Assembly (NCBI GenBank): GCA_013285655.1
Contig: JABDHI010000017.1
Location: forward strand, 1-44,986
Length of the DNA: 44,986 nucleotides
Source of the DNA: Bacteroidota bacterium
GTDB taxonomy: Bacteria; Bacteroidota; Bacteroidia; JABEUT01
Direction of reading: 5' to 3'
Positions 8,536 to 17,597 of the stretch are shown piece by piece. The translations under genes and the position numbers were made by a program. The notes beneath the pieces were generated by a model. It saw nothing but the letters and a program-made list of their open reading frames with translations. It did not search any database and was not told the DNA's origin. Position 1 is the first letter of the stretch. The number at the start of each line of letters is the position of its first letter.

Positions 8536-8819
8536 TTTACGTGAAATTAAATTTGCTCATTGCCCAAACATTAGGCCTTCAACCTCAACAAGCACAGCAT
8601 ATACAGTTTAATTACAAGCCAAAAATTACGATACTATAAATGGTTCGTAACCAATAGGTTTTACTCCCTAATGCATTGTGGTTTTGCTTGTTAGCGGTAT
8701 TTTCTATATTATTGCAATACTAAAAACCAGAAGGGGGATCTGATTTTTGTTGCTCTTTTAAATAATTATTCTGCTACAGGGAATAAATGTTGACTTGAAA
8801 ACCCAAATTCAGTTAAATA

Positions 8820-8912
8820 ATGAAGAAAACTCCGAGCAAAATCATTAGCGCCATAGGTATGGTATGTAGTACTCTAAAAGAGAATAATTCCCAGAAAATT
8901 AACTATTTGTAA
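8820..8912 (+). CDS. Possible 30-residue small protein or leader peptide
   Basis: The frame starts ATG AAG AAA ACT and encodes MKKTPSKIISAIGMVCSTL plus 11 more residues before TAA. The Lys-Lys start and hydrophobic centre resemble the beginning of an exported peptide. A perfect inverted repeat begins two bases after the stop, and the big kinase gene starts 132 bp further on. It could be a leader peptide, a small secreted peptide, a remnant or chance; no clear ribosome binding site is visible. Confidence 0.25.
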   Translation: MKKTPSKIISAIGMVCSTLKENNSQKINYL

Positions 8913-8913
8913 G

Positions 8914-8952
8914 TTTTAAAACAGATCCACTCTGTTTTAAAATGCCTTTTTT
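8914..8952 (+). terminator. AT-rich hairpin followed by a T-run upstream of the kinase operon
   Basis: TTTTAAAACAG (8914-8924) and CTGTTTTAAAA (8932-8942) form a perfect 11-bp stem with a 7-base loop, followed by TGCC and six T residues. It could end transcription of the small frame just upstream, act as an attenuator for the kinase operon, or be a protein-binding palindrome. Confidence 0.5.
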
Positions 8953-8966
8953 AAGCCTTGCGTTAG

Positions 8967-8991
8967 CTTACTGTGCTTTTAGCACACTAAG
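8967..8991 (+). promoter_or_regulatory. Hairpin in the leader of the hybrid kinase gene
   Basis: CTTA-C-TGTGCT, loop TTT, then AGCACA-C-TAAG forms a stem of ten pairs with one C-C mismatch. It lies 53 bp before the kinase ATG, so it could be part of the transcript leader or an operator. Confidence 0.4.
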
Positions 8992-9044
8992 AATTACTTA
9001 CGGCATTAGTAAGTTATAACCCCCAGTAATTCAAAATAAATAAC

Positions 9045-12000
9045 ATGAAATTCAGTCTTGACAGAAAAATTTTAGCAGGCTTCGTTTTTACAGCCATTGT
9101 ATTGGTTGCCGTTGCCTTGTATTCGTTTAACAATAGCGAAAAGGTTATTGCATCTGACCAATGGGTGGAGCATACCCAGAAAGTACGCTATGAACTCCAC
9201 CAGGTATTAATTTCAACTGTTAATGCAGAAACGGGTGTACGTGGCTATGCCATTGCAGGTACTGATAATTACCTGGAACCGTTTGAACAGGCTAAAACAA
9301 ATATTGCTTCGTATATAGATAGCCTAAAGGGCTTGGTAGCTGATAACCCTGAACAAGTTAGGAATATTGACACCATCAATCACCTTATTGCCAGAAGCAT
9401 TCAATATTTATCTCATAGCATTGACTTGCGCAAAACAAAATCGCTCGACAGCGCCAGGGCATGGATAGGCAATGGGCATGGTAAAGCACTTGAAGATTCT
9501 ATACGTGCTGCCATAGCAAAATCTGATGGAATAGAAGAAAAATTGCTTGCATTACGCAAAACTACCAGCGAAGAAGACACCCGAAATTTCAATATTGTTT
9601 TTATTGTTCTTCTTTTCATAATTGCCATTGTACTTATAAGCGTATATATTATTATCAGCACCAATTTAAGAGCATTGCGTAAAGCTGAGAAAGAAGCATC
9701 TGATAAAAATGTATTACTTGCTGGTAACAGTGAATTGAATGATAAAATGCGCGGAGAAAAGGAACTAAAAGAACTTGCACAGGATGTTATCATTCAGTTA
9801 GCTACAACTATGAAGGCTCAAATAGGCGCTATTTACCTTAAAGAGAATGGCACGTTTGATCTCGTTGGAAGTTATGCTTTCCAATACAGGAAAGATAATG
9901 CAAACAGCTTTAAAGTTGGGCAGGGCCTTATTGGGCAGGCTGCTTTAGAGAAGAAAGCAATTCTGTTCAGCCAGGTACCGGAAGATTATATCCGCATCAA
10001 TTCAGGGCTCGGAAACGTTACACCAAAAAATATAGTAGTACTTCCGTTTATGTACGACAACGAAGTAAAAGGAGTTGTGGAGATTGGTTCTGCCCATGAA
10101 TTTACTGATCTTAACATGCAGTTTTTAGATATGATAAAGGATAATGTGGGGATTGCGTTTAATACTGCACAATCTCGCATGAAGCTTAAAGAGTTGCTGG
10201 AGGAAACACAAAGGCAGGCTGAAGAACTAGAATCGCAACAGGAAGAGCTGAGGCAGTCGAACGAAGAATTGCAGGAAAAGACAGGCCTGCTTGAAAGGTC
10301 GGAAAGCGTACTAAAAGCCCAACAAGAAGAATTGCAACAAACCAATGAAGAGCTGGAAGAAAAAGCAAATCTGCTCGAGGACCAGAAAGAACGACTGGAG
10401 AATGCTAAAATAGATATTGAAACAAAAGCCAAAGAACTGGAAGTAACCAGTAAATACAAGTCAGAATTTTTAGCAAACATGTCGCATGAATTGCGCACTC
10501 CGCTAAACAGTATTCTTATTCTCGCTCAACTATTATCTGAAAACAGGAATGAAACACTGGCCGAAAAGGAAGTTGATTTTGCCAAGAACATTCACAGTTC
10601 AGGTAACGATCTTCTTAACCTGATAAATGAGATCCTCGATCTGTCGAAAGTAGAATCGGGTAGAATGGAACTGGATATTTCGCAGGTCTCTTTCCGCGAG
10701 ATCGATAGTGATCTTACATCTATGTTCTCTGAAATTGCCAAGAGTAAGTCAGTAGATTTTAAGATCGATATAAATAATAAAGTTCTGTCTGAAATAATAA
10801 CAACCGATAAACAACGCCTTGAACAGATATTAAGGAACCTTTTATCAAATGCATTTAAGTTTACTGACAGAGGTGGTAAAGTGACTTTACACATTGATAA
10901 AGCAAGCCCTGATATAGCTTTTAAGAATAAGAAACTTTATGATGTGCCGACTGTTATTAGCTTTTCGGTTACCGATACAGGCATTGGTATACCTGAAGAT
11001 AAATTCAATATCATATTCGAGGCTTTCCAACAAGCTGATGGTTCTACTAAGAGGAAATATGGAGGAACCGGCCTTGGCCTTTCTATAAGTCGTGAATTGA
11101 GCAATGCATTAGGCGGCGAAATAACTTTATATAGCGAAGAAGGCAAGGGAAGCAAATTTACTTTATTCATTCCGCTGGAGTTTGATGCTTCTACAATGGC
11201 CCCTCTTGAACGCAAGGTAGATGTAAAAGAAAAGAGAAACCACCGTGCTGAAAGAATTGCCCCACCGGAAAAAATCACAGCTTTAGAAGGTACTGCCATC
11301 GACGACCGCTATAACATAAGCGAGAACGATAAGGTAATTCTTATTATGGAAGATGAGCCTGAATTTGCAAAATTACTGCTGGGCTTTGCGAGAGAAAAAA
11401 ATTACAAAGGCATAATAGCTTATGAAGGAAATACCGGCTTAAGTTATGCCCGCCACTATAAACCCGATGCTATTATACTGGATATGAAACTACCCGTATT
11501 GGATGGGGCCGAGGTGCTGAAACAATTAAAACGCGATCCTAACCTCAGGCACGTACCTGTGCAAATTATATCGGGTTACGATATGCGTAAAGAAGGAATG
11601 GAGTTGGGTGCATTTGACTATTTACGCAAACCTGTTTCTAAAGGTGATGTTAGAAATGCCTTTGATAAAATTGAAAACTTTGTAAATAAGAAACTGAAAA
11701 GGCTTCTTATTATAGAGGATGACAAGAAGCACAATGAAGCCATACGGGAGCTGATAGGCAACGGTGATGTGAAGTGCTTTTCTGCATACTCGGGCAAGGA
11801 GGCTTACGACATGATGATAAAAGAAACCTACGATTGTGTAGTGGTTGATCTTGGCCTGCCTGACATGTCGGGCTTTGAGTTGCTCGAGAAAATAAAAGCA
11901 CATGATGAGTTGAAGAAAGTTCCGATAATAGTTTACACCGGAAGAGATCTGACCAAAGAAGAAAGTCAGCTTTTGAATAAATTGGCAAACACGGTTGTAC

Positions 12001-12500
12001 TTAAAACAGCCGACTCGCAAGAGCGTTTGTTAGATGAAACAACCCTATTCCTGCACAGAGTTGAAGCAAGGTTACCGAAAGAAAAACAAAACATCATCCG
12101 CAAACTTCATAAGACCGACGAAGTATTGAAGAACAAAAAAGTGTTGGTGGTAGATGATGATATACGAAACATCTATTCATTAACCAATGTACTTGAAGAT
12201 GAAGGTATACATTGCCTTACCGCTGAAAATGGCAGGGCTGCTATAAATTTGTTGAAAGAAAATCCATCTATCGATATTGTGTTAATGGACGTGATGATGC
12301 CCGAGATGGATGGCTACGAAGCCACAAAAGAAATACGGAGCATCAATAAATTCAGTAAGCTGCCAATTATAGCACTAACGGCAAAAGCTATGAAAGGCGA
12401 TAGAGAAAAATGCCTGGAAGCAGGCATGTCAGATTATGTTGCAAAACCTGTTAATGTAGAACAACTATTATCTCTTATGAGAGTGTGGTTATATAAATAA
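9045..12500 (+). CDS. CHASE3-GAF hybrid histidine kinase with three receivers
   Basis: This 1151-residue membrane kinase has TM1 (about 9-28), a CHASE3 domain (NAETGVRGYAIAGTDNYLEPF), TM2 (about 182-204), a GAF domain (about 240-375) and a long coiled coil rich in EELQQ/EELRQ (about 380-475). HisKA (ANMSHELRTPLNSI, His481) and HATPase (DTGIGIPED, YGGTGLGLS) follow. Three receivers then start near 763, 885 and 1031, with phospho-sites in LDMKLP, VDLGLP and MDVMMP. It senses an unknown periplasmic signal plus a possible small ligand in GAF. It heads a five-gene operon with gaps of 5, 0 and 2 bp and a 1-bp overlap, so it very likely works with the CheR, CheB and REC proteins. Confidence 0.94.
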   Translation: MKFSLDRKILAGFVFTAIVLVAVALYSFNNSEKVIASDQWVEHTQKVRYELHQVLISTVNAETGVRGYAIAGTDNYLEPFEQAKTNIASYIDSLKGLVADNPEQVRNIDTINHLIARSIQYLSHSIDLRKTKSLDSARAWIGNGHGKALEDSIRAAIAKSDGIEEKLLALRKTTSEEDTRNFNIVFIVLLFIIAIVLISVYIIISTNLRALRKAEKEASDKNVLLAGNSELNDKMRGEKELKELAQDVIIQLATTMKAQIGAIYLKENGTFDLVGSYAFQYRKDNANSFKVGQGLIGQAALEKKAILFSQVPEDYIRINSGLGNVTPKNIVVLPFMYDNEVKGVVEIGSAHEFTDLNMQFLDMIKDNVGIAFNTAQSRMKLKELLEETQRQAEELESQQEELRQSNEELQEKTGLLERSESVLKAQQEELQQTNEELEEKANLLEDQKERLENAKIDIETKAKELEVTSKYKSEFLANMSHELRTPLNSILILAQLLSENRNETLAEKEVDFAKNIHSSGNDLLNLINEILDLSKVESGRMELDISQVSFREIDSDLTSMFSEIAKSKSVDFKIDINNKVLSEIITTDKQRLEQILRNLLSNAFKFTDRGGKVTLHIDKASPDIAFKNKKLYDVPTVISFSVTDTGIGIPEDKFNIIFEAFQQADGSTKRKYGGTGLGLSISRELSNALGGEITLYSEEGKGSKFTLFIPLEFDASTMAPLERKVDVKEKRNHRAERIAPPEKITALEGTAIDDRYNISENDKVILIMEDEPEFAKLLLGFAREKNYKGIIAYEGNTGLSYARHYKPDAIILDMKLPVLDGAEVLKQLKRDPNLRHVPVQIISGYDMRKEGMELGAFDYLRKPVSKGDVRNAFDKIENFVNKKLKRLLIIEDDKKHNEAIRELIGNGDVKCFSAYSGKEAYDMMIKETYDCVVVDLGLPDMSGFELLEKIKAHDELKKVPIIVYTGRDLTKEESQLLNKLANTVVLKTADSQERLLDETTLFLHRVEARLPKEKQNIIRKLHKTDEVLKNKKVLVVDDDIRNIYSLTNVLEDEGIHCLTAENGRAAINLLKENPSIDIVLMDVMMPEMDGYEATKEIRSINKFSKLPIIALTAKAMKGDREKCLEAGMSDYVAKPVNVEQLLSLMRVWLYK

Positions 12501-12505
12501 AGAAA

Positions 12506-12886
12506 ATGGACAAATTAAAGAACAAACTTATTTTACTGGTCGACGACGAAGAGAGCAACATATTTGCTCTTGGTAGCTACCTTGAAGCCAGGGAAATGGA
12601 AGTGGTAGTGGCTAAGAATGGAGATGATATGATGTTCTTATTAAATAAGGGTGTACGGCCCGACATCATTTTGTTAGATATTATGATGCCAGTAATGGAT
12701 GGTTATGAAGCACTGCATATACTAAAAAATAATATCTCATTCAACAAGATACCCGTAATAGCTGTAACTGCAAAAGCCATGAAAGGCGATAGAGAAAAAT
12801 GCATTGAGGCAGGTGCCTGGGATTATATAGCAAAGCCTGTCGACCTAAAGGTTTTACTCGATAAGCTAAATCAATGGGCCAGCTAA
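12506..12886 (+). CDS. Single-domain response regulator of the CheR/CheB operon
   Basis: This 126-residue CheY-like protein has LVDDEESN, phospho-acceptor Asp58 in LLDIMMPVMDG, AVTAKAM as switch region and IAKPVD with the conserved lysine. It closely resembles the third receiver of the upstream kinase, sharing AKAMKGDREKC in nearly the same DNA, so it probably arose by duplication of that domain. It has no output domain. It starts 5 bp after the kinase stop and ends directly against the cheR start codon, so all three are one transcript. Confidence 0.92.
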   Translation: MDKLKNKLILLVDDEESNIFALGSYLEAREMEVVVAKNGDDMMFLLNKGVRPDIILLDIMMPVMDGYEALHILKNNISFNKIPVIAVTAKAMKGDREKCIEAGAWDYIAKPVDLKVLLDKLNQWAS

Positions 12887-13702
12887 ATGAGCTCCGACAG
12901 TAAGAAAATAAGAGAGCTGCTCGAATCAATACGGTTGGTATACGGTTACGATTTTACCGATTACGCTGAAGCATCTATTAGCCGGCGAATACAGCATTTT
13001 ATATCAACCCGGAAGATCGAGACCATAGATGAATTGGCCAAGATCGTTTTAAAAGATGAAAAAGCCTTTGAAGAGCTGGTGCAGGAAATATCGGTTACTG
13101 TTACAGAATTATTCCGAGACCCAAGTTTCTATAAAAGCCTGCGCGAAAATGTTGTAAAGCGCTTAGCCACCTACCCTTTTATTAAAGTGTGGATAGCAGG
13201 TTGCGCTACAGGCGAAGAAATATATTCGGTTGCTATATTACTAAAGGAAGAAGAACTATTGAATCGTTCTGTAATTTATGCAACAGATATAAATCAGAAA
13301 TCGTTGAAAATTGCCAAAGAAGGCTTGTACAATATAGAGAACATGAAGAGCTATACCCATAACTATCAGCACGCAGGGGGTAAAAGATCTTTTTCAGAAT
13401 ACTATATAGCAAAATACAATACTGTATTGTTTGATAAATCACTGAGGCAAAATATAGTGTTCTCGCCTCACAACCTTGCTGTAGATAAATCCTTCAACGA
13501 GTTTCAGCTGGTTATTTGCCGTAACGTTCTTATTTACTTTAACCAGCAACTTCAAAACAGGGCTATTAATCTTTTCTACGATAGTTTATGCCCTTTCGGT
13601 TTTCTGGGCCTGGGCAGTAAAGAATCGTTACTGTTCTCTGATAAGCAAAAACAGTTTGAAGATGTAGACAAGAAGGAAAAAATATATATGAAATCAAAAT
13701 AG
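12887..13702 (+). CDS. cheR: CheR-type protein-glutamate methyltransferase
   Basis: This 271-residue protein has the small N-terminal helical CheR domain (YGYDFTDYAEASISRRI) and the SAM-binding methyltransferase core. Key motifs are IAGCATGEEIYSVAI for SAM binding, YATDIN and VICRNVLIYF. The family uses SAM to methylate glutamates of chemoreceptors. No receptor gene lies in this window, so the target may be the coiled coil of a kinase in the same operon, as proposed for other CheB/CheR-kinase fusions; this is inference. The start codon follows the upstream stop with no gap. The lineage is probably non-flagellar, which points away from swimming control. Confidence 0.9.
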   Translation: MSSDSKKIRELLESIRLVYGYDFTDYAEASISRRIQHFISTRKIETIDELAKIVLKDEKAFEELVQEISVTVTELFRDPSFYKSLRENVVKRLATYPFIKVWIAGCATGEEIYSVAILLKEEELLNRSVIYATDINQKSLKIAKEGLYNIENMKSYTHNYQHAGGKRSFSEYYIAKYNTVLFDKSLRQNIVFSPHNLAVDKSFNEFQLVICRNVLIYFNQQLQNRAINLFYDSLCPFGFLGLGSKESLLFSDKQKQFEDVDKKEKIYMKSK

Positions 13703-13704
13703 GG

Positions 13705-14280
13705 TTGACTAAAAATGCAAAATACGAAGCTATTGTAGTGGGTACCTCCGCAGGTGGCCTTAACGCCCTATTTGTATTGCTCGAAACGCTTCCTGCTAAT
13801 TTCCCGCTTCCTATTATTATTGTTCAGCATCGGTCAAAAGACAAGAATGATTTGCTGGAAGAGGTATTACAGAACAAATGCAAAGTAAAAATAAAGCAGG
13901 CCGACGAAAAAGAGAAAATAGAAAAAGGCGTAGTTTATATTGCTCCGCCTGACTATCATGTATTGATTGAAAATGATCTTACTCTTTCCCTATCAGCCGA
14001 TGAATATGTTCAGTTCAGCCGCCCGTCAATTGATGTTTTGTTTGAATCGGCCGCAGGCGTATATAAGGATAAACTTATAGGCATAATATTAACAGGAGCC
14101 AATAGCGATGGTGCATCGGGCATTCGGCTTATTAAAGCAAATGATGGACTTACTATTGCCCAGAAACCGGAAGAGGCTTTTTCGCCGGTTATGCCATCGG
14201 CTGCTATTAAAACAAATGCTGTAACTCACATTTGGCCACTTTCTAAAATACGCGATTTTTTACTTACTCTGAATAACTAA
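13705..14280 (+). CDS. cheB: CheB-type protein-glutamate methylesterase, catalytic domain only
   Basis: This 191-residue protein carries the CheB catalytic triad: Ser15 in VGTSAGG, His42 in VQHRSK and Asp135 in TGANSDGASG. The usual N-terminal receiver is missing, so its activity is not controlled through its own phosphorylation; the lone receiver two genes upstream may do this in trans. It removes methyl groups from glutamates, opposing CheR. The start is TTG at 13705; the nearest ATG is out of frame. It begins 2 bp after cheR and its TAA overlaps the next ATG by one base. Confidence 0.9.
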   Translation: MTKNAKYEAIVVGTSAGGLNALFVLLETLPANFPLPIIIVQHRSKDKNDLLEEVLQNKCKVKIKQADEKEKIEKGVVYIAPPDYHVLIENDLTLSLSADEYVQFSRPSIDVLFESAAGVYKDKLIGIILTGANSDGASGIRLIKANDGLTIAQKPEEAFSPVMPSAAIKTNAVTHIWPLSKIRDFLLTLNN

Positions 14281-15764
14281 TGGACAATAAAAACAAAGCA
14301 ACTATACTTATTGTTGATGATAAGCCCGGCAATATACTGGCGCTTGAAAATTTATTAGTAACTAAGGACAGGACGATACTTAGCGCAACAAACGGCAAGG
14401 AGGCTTTGCAAACTATTTTAAACAAAGAAATTGACCTGATAATACTTGATGTGCAAATGCCCGGTATGGATGGCTTTGAAGTTGCACAGATATTGAACTC
14501 CAACAAACGCACAAAAGACATACCTATAATATTTGCATCTGCCGAAAGAAAGGAACATAAATTTATGCTGAAGGGGTTTGAAGAAGGTGCTGTTGATTAC
14601 CTGTTTAAACCACTCGACCCTGACATAGCGAAGGCAAAGGTTGCAGTATTGCTAAAAGTGCAATTGCAAAAGAAGGAGCTTATTGAAAAAAATAGTTCAC
14701 TTCAAAAAAGCGCTTTATTAATAAACAATTCGGCTGATATAATTGGTATCATTGATGCAACAACTTTTAAAATAGAAGAGATAAACAAAGCCTTTACTGA
14801 TATAGTTGGATATTCGAATGATGAGGTTAGAGGAAAGCCATTGCCATTCTTCCTCAGCACAGAAGACAAAGAGTTTATAGAGGGGCTTGGTAAAACTGAA
14901 AAAGACCGGCTTTCGTTTGAACTGCGCATTCATTGCAAGGATGAAAGTATTAAGTGGTTACACTGGAAGATAGTTATAAAGGACGGAAAGTGGTTTGTTA
15001 ATGCCAGTGATATTAGCTCGCAGAAAAAAGCTGACGAACAAATACAACAACTGAATAATGAACTGCAAACAAACATTGCTCAGCTGGAAGTATCGAATAA
15101 AGAATTAGAGTCATTTTCATATTCCATTTCACATGATCTTAAAGCGCCGTTAAGAGCATTAGGTTCTTACTCTACTTTAATGATTGAGGACTACATGGAT
15201 AAATTGGATGATGACGGTAAAAAGATGCTGAGCAGAATTGGTGATAATGCAGCGAACATGACCACTATGGTCGACAGCCTCCTGAAATTCTCGGGCTTGG
15301 GTAAAAAAGAAGTTGAAAAAGTTGACATTAATATGCGATCAGTTGTCGAAAAATGCGTCAACGATATAAATTCATCAACTGAGCATAAAGCAACGGTTAA
15401 CATTCATACTATACTGCCTGCAAAAGGCGATCGTTTATTGATTACTCACGTGTGGATGAACCTAATATCAAACGCCATAAAGTATTCGGGTAAAACCGAA
15501 AAGCCGCAGGTAGATATAGGCAGTACCGAAGAAGAAGATGATATTGTTTATTATGTAAAAGATAATGGCGCCGGGTTTGATATGGCTTATGCCAATAAAC
15601 TATTCGGCGTGTTTCAGCGCTTGCACCGTAAAGAAGAATTTGAAGGTATGGGTATTGGCCTGGCAATTGCGCAACGCATTATTATAAGGCATGGCGGGCG
15701 AATTTGGGCCAAAGGCGAGCCATCGAAGGGTGCTACATTCTATTTTTCCTTAAAGAAGAACTAG
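14280..15764 (+). CDS. REC-PAS histidine kinase (phytochrome-type HisKA)
   Basis: This 494-residue soluble kinase starts with a receiver (LIVDDKPGN, Asp57 in LDVQMPGMDG, LFKPLD). A short coiled coil and a PAS domain follow (about 145-255, INNSADIIGIIDATTFK). The HisKA has SISHDLKAPLRALGS with His285, the type seen in Cph1-like kinases, and the HATPase has KDNGAGFD and GMGIGLAIAQ. An N-terminal receiver on a kinase suggests that it takes input from the upstream hybrid kinase. It is the last gene of the operon and overlaps cheB by one base. Its 3' end faces the TMEM175-like gene with a 13-bp gap and no obvious terminator. Confidence 0.93.
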   Translation: MDNKNKATILIVDDKPGNILALENLLVTKDRTILSATNGKEALQTILNKEIDLIILDVQMPGMDGFEVAQILNSNKRTKDIPIIFASAERKEHKFMLKGFEEGAVDYLFKPLDPDIAKAKVAVLLKVQLQKKELIEKNSSLQKSALLINNSADIIGIIDATTFKIEEINKAFTDIVGYSNDEVRGKPLPFFLSTEDKEFIEGLGKTEKDRLSFELRIHCKDESIKWLHWKIVIKDGKWFVNASDISSQKKADEQIQQLNNELQTNIAQLEVSNKELESFSYSISHDLKAPLRALGSYSTLMIEDYMDKLDDDGKKMLSRIGDNAANMTTMVDSLLKFSGLGKKEVEKVDINMRSVVEKCVNDINSSTEHKATVNIHTILPAKGDRLLITHVWMNLISNAIKYSGKTEKPQVDIGSTEEEDDIVYYVKDNGAGFDMAYANKLFGVFQRLHRKEEFEGMGIGLAIAQRIIIRHGGRIWAKGEPSKGATFYFSLKKN

Positions 15765-15777
15765 GTAAAGGAGTGCG

Positions 15778-16407
15778 TTATTCGTTTTTATCACCATTTA
15801 CTACCACATTGGCAGGCATAAAATAAATTGCCGGTATTAAAACAAAAATTACCAACGAAATATATACCGAAATGAAACCGCTGAAAATGGAAATAAAGTA
15901 AAGCGATGAGCTACTCATTAATTTTCTCCGCTGTTTCTTTCTAAGTTCCAACGATAACCCCTCAATAAATAGTTCAGGATTTCCATTCACATACTCACGC
16001 ATTAGCAAAAAGGCGAATGCGCACATAAACATTACAAAACCATACAGTGCGGTAATTTCAGCACGGTGATAGTTTTGCCCCAGTAGGTTTGTCGGTATGG
16101 GCAGTATACTCATCCAAAATAACAAATGCAGGTTATACCACATTATATTACGGTCGGCGTGTTGCAGTTGCTTTATAAACTGATGATGATTAACCCAAAG
16201 CACCCCTATCATTACAAAACTTAATAAATATGCAACAAGCGGCTGAAACATAGGATACAGCTTATCCCAAATACCGGATGCATTTACATCGCTATCAATA
16301 ACAGGAATTTTAATTTGAAAAACCATTAGGGTAATAATTATTGCAATTACCCCGTCGCTGAAAGATTCTATTCGATATAATGTTATTGGAATGCTTTTGC
16401 TCCTCAT
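15778..16407 (-). CDS. TMEM175-family (DUF1211) membrane protein, putative K+ channel
   Basis: This protein of 209 residues has about six hydrophobic helices. Near its start it carries RIESFSDGVIAIIITLMV, the RxxxFSDGVxAI signature of the bacterial TMEM175 potassium channel family. The length fits the single-repeat bacterial form, which assembles as a tetramer in the inner membrane. I chose the ATG at 16407; a TTG three codons earlier is possible. It lies downstream of the UspA gene with a 93-bp gap on the same strand, so they may share a transcript. A role in potassium or membrane-potential balance under stress is inference. Confidence 0.88.
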   Translation of the reverse strand: MRSKSIPITLYRIESFSDGVIAIIITLMVFQIKIPVIDSDVNASGIWDKLYPMFQPLVAYLLSFVMIGVLWVNHHQFIKQLQHADRNIMWYNLHLLFWMSILPIPTNLLGQNYHRAEITALYGFVMFMCAFAFLLMREYVNGNPELFIEGLSLELRKKQRRKLMSSSSLYFISIFSGFISVYISLVIFVLIPAIYFMPANVVVNGDKNE

Positions 16408-16411
16408 GTGG

Positions 16412-16427
16412 TTCAATATAGATTGAA
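16412..16427. repeat. Short perfect inverted repeat before the TMEM175-like gene
   Basis: TTCAAT and ATTGAA are separated by four bases, just upstream of the ATG at 16407. It could be an operator or a small leader hairpin; chance cannot be excluded. Confidence 0.3.
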
Positions 16428-16500
16428 GTATGCTAAAATAGCTTAATCTATATACCCGAGCAAATCTCTGAACTTTATGTTCGAGCTATTCCTAAGAGAA

Positions 16501-17433
16501 TTATTCCCAGAATTTCCACTTAACAGAACTTTCAGGTTCTGTTTCAGAATCTAATATATGTGGGTTATACCTTGGGCGCACGGTCATTAATGATATTTCG
16601 GAATTGTTAACCAACTGCTCTAATACAGGGCCAATGATATATTCTGTTACCGATCTCTTATCCAGATCAGCCATTACTATTACTATATCCGCATTATATT
16701 CCTTGGCGCTGCAATCTATCTGTTGGGCATCGTAATTTCCCTCAACTACTTCCGTAGTGTTTTTAACTTTCCTTTCTTCAAGTATATGTTTTATCTGATC
16801 TGCTTCCAGTTGCATTTTTTTCACACCTTCTTCCGAAGTATCGTAACTAATACCCAATACATTCAGTGTTGCATCATATATCTCAGCTAAATGTATACCG
16901 TATTCAATACTTTCCCTCGAATGAGGCTTATCCTGGAATGGAATGAATATATTTTTTATTCCATCTTTAGAAGGATGATTTTTAATTGATATTACCGGGC
17001 ACGGAGCTTCAGAAATTACTTTAAACACATCAATATGCTTTGATCCCTCATCTTGCTTACCCTTATGATCGATCATAATAGCATCGGCCTCAATTCTCCT
17101 GGCCACAGCTGCAACTTTTTTATAAATATGTCCGCGCTCTATAATATAACTTACAGTAGGTAATCCCTTACCCAAAAGCACGGTTTTACAACTATTAAGC
17201 TGGTTGATGGTATCAAGCACCTCGGTACCGTCAAACATAATATGGTCGTGCGTCGATGGATCAAAACGTTTTTCTTCAGGCTTAAGATCAGCACCATCAA
17301 TTACCCCTAATAGTATTACTTCAGCTTTTGTTTTATTTGCCCAAAAAATAATATTGTGTTGCAAATTCTCAGTAAACGCTGCACTATTTATAGGGACCAA
17401 TATCTTCTTTATATTAAATTCTTGCGATTCCAT
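16501..17433 (-). CDS. Tandem UspA universal stress protein
   Basis: This 310-residue protein has two UspA domains. The first begins IKKILVPINSAAF and ends with CPVISIKNHP; the second begins IKNIFIPFQDKPHSRESIEYG and ends SEISLMTVRPRYNP. The ATP-binding pattern G-x2-G-x9-G(S/T) is degenerate in the first domain (DHKGKQDEGS) and not clear in the second, so it may not bind ATP. Universal stress proteins are cytoplasmic and raise survival under starvation or envelope stress. It resembles the tandem Usp at 27973 in layout. It is followed on the same strand by the TMEM175-like gene. Confidence 0.88.
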   Translation of the reverse strand: MESQEFNIKKILVPINSAAFTENLQHNIIFWANKTKAEVILLGVIDGADLKPEEKRFDPSTHDHIMFDGTEVLDTINQLNSCKTVLLGKGLPTVSYIIERGHIYKKVAAVARRIEADAIMIDHKGKQDEGSKHIDVFKVISEAPCPVISIKNHPSKDGIKNIFIPFQDKPHSRESIEYGIHLAEIYDATLNVLGISYDTSEEGVKKMQLEADQIKHILEERKVKNTTEVVEGNYDAQQIDCSAKEYNADIVIVMADLDKRSVTEYIIGPVLEQLVNNSEISLMTVRPRYNPHILDSETEPESSVKWKFWE

Positions 17434-17597
17434 TTTTATTAAGGTTTTAACTATTATTACACTTATTACGATTAATATGATAACCGTGTTTAGGTCTATG
17501 TATTTCTATGCAAAGATGGTAATAGCGGCAGCATGACTTGTTGTAATAATCTCGGTAAAAGTTGTATCATTTCCATAATCGAACGACCAAGGCAAAC

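Larger units (their letters stand above)
8388..9044. other. 657-bp gap with hairpins and a possible small reading frame
   Basis: No long reading frame is present on either strand. The gap holds a nested hairpin (8433-8496), a bidirectional terminator (8507-8535), a 30-codon frame (8820-8912) and two further hairpins just before the kinase gene. The stretch 8540-8815 shows nothing that I can name. Confidence 0.7.

Noticed and set aside
9986-10498. Minus-strand frame of 170 codons, very rich in Ser and Cys
   Set aside because: It mirrors the Glu/Gln-rich coiled coil of the kinase on the other strand.
9045-15764. Classical flagellar chemotaxis operon
   Set aside because: CheR and CheB are present but there is no CheA, CheW, receptor or flagellar gene in the window.
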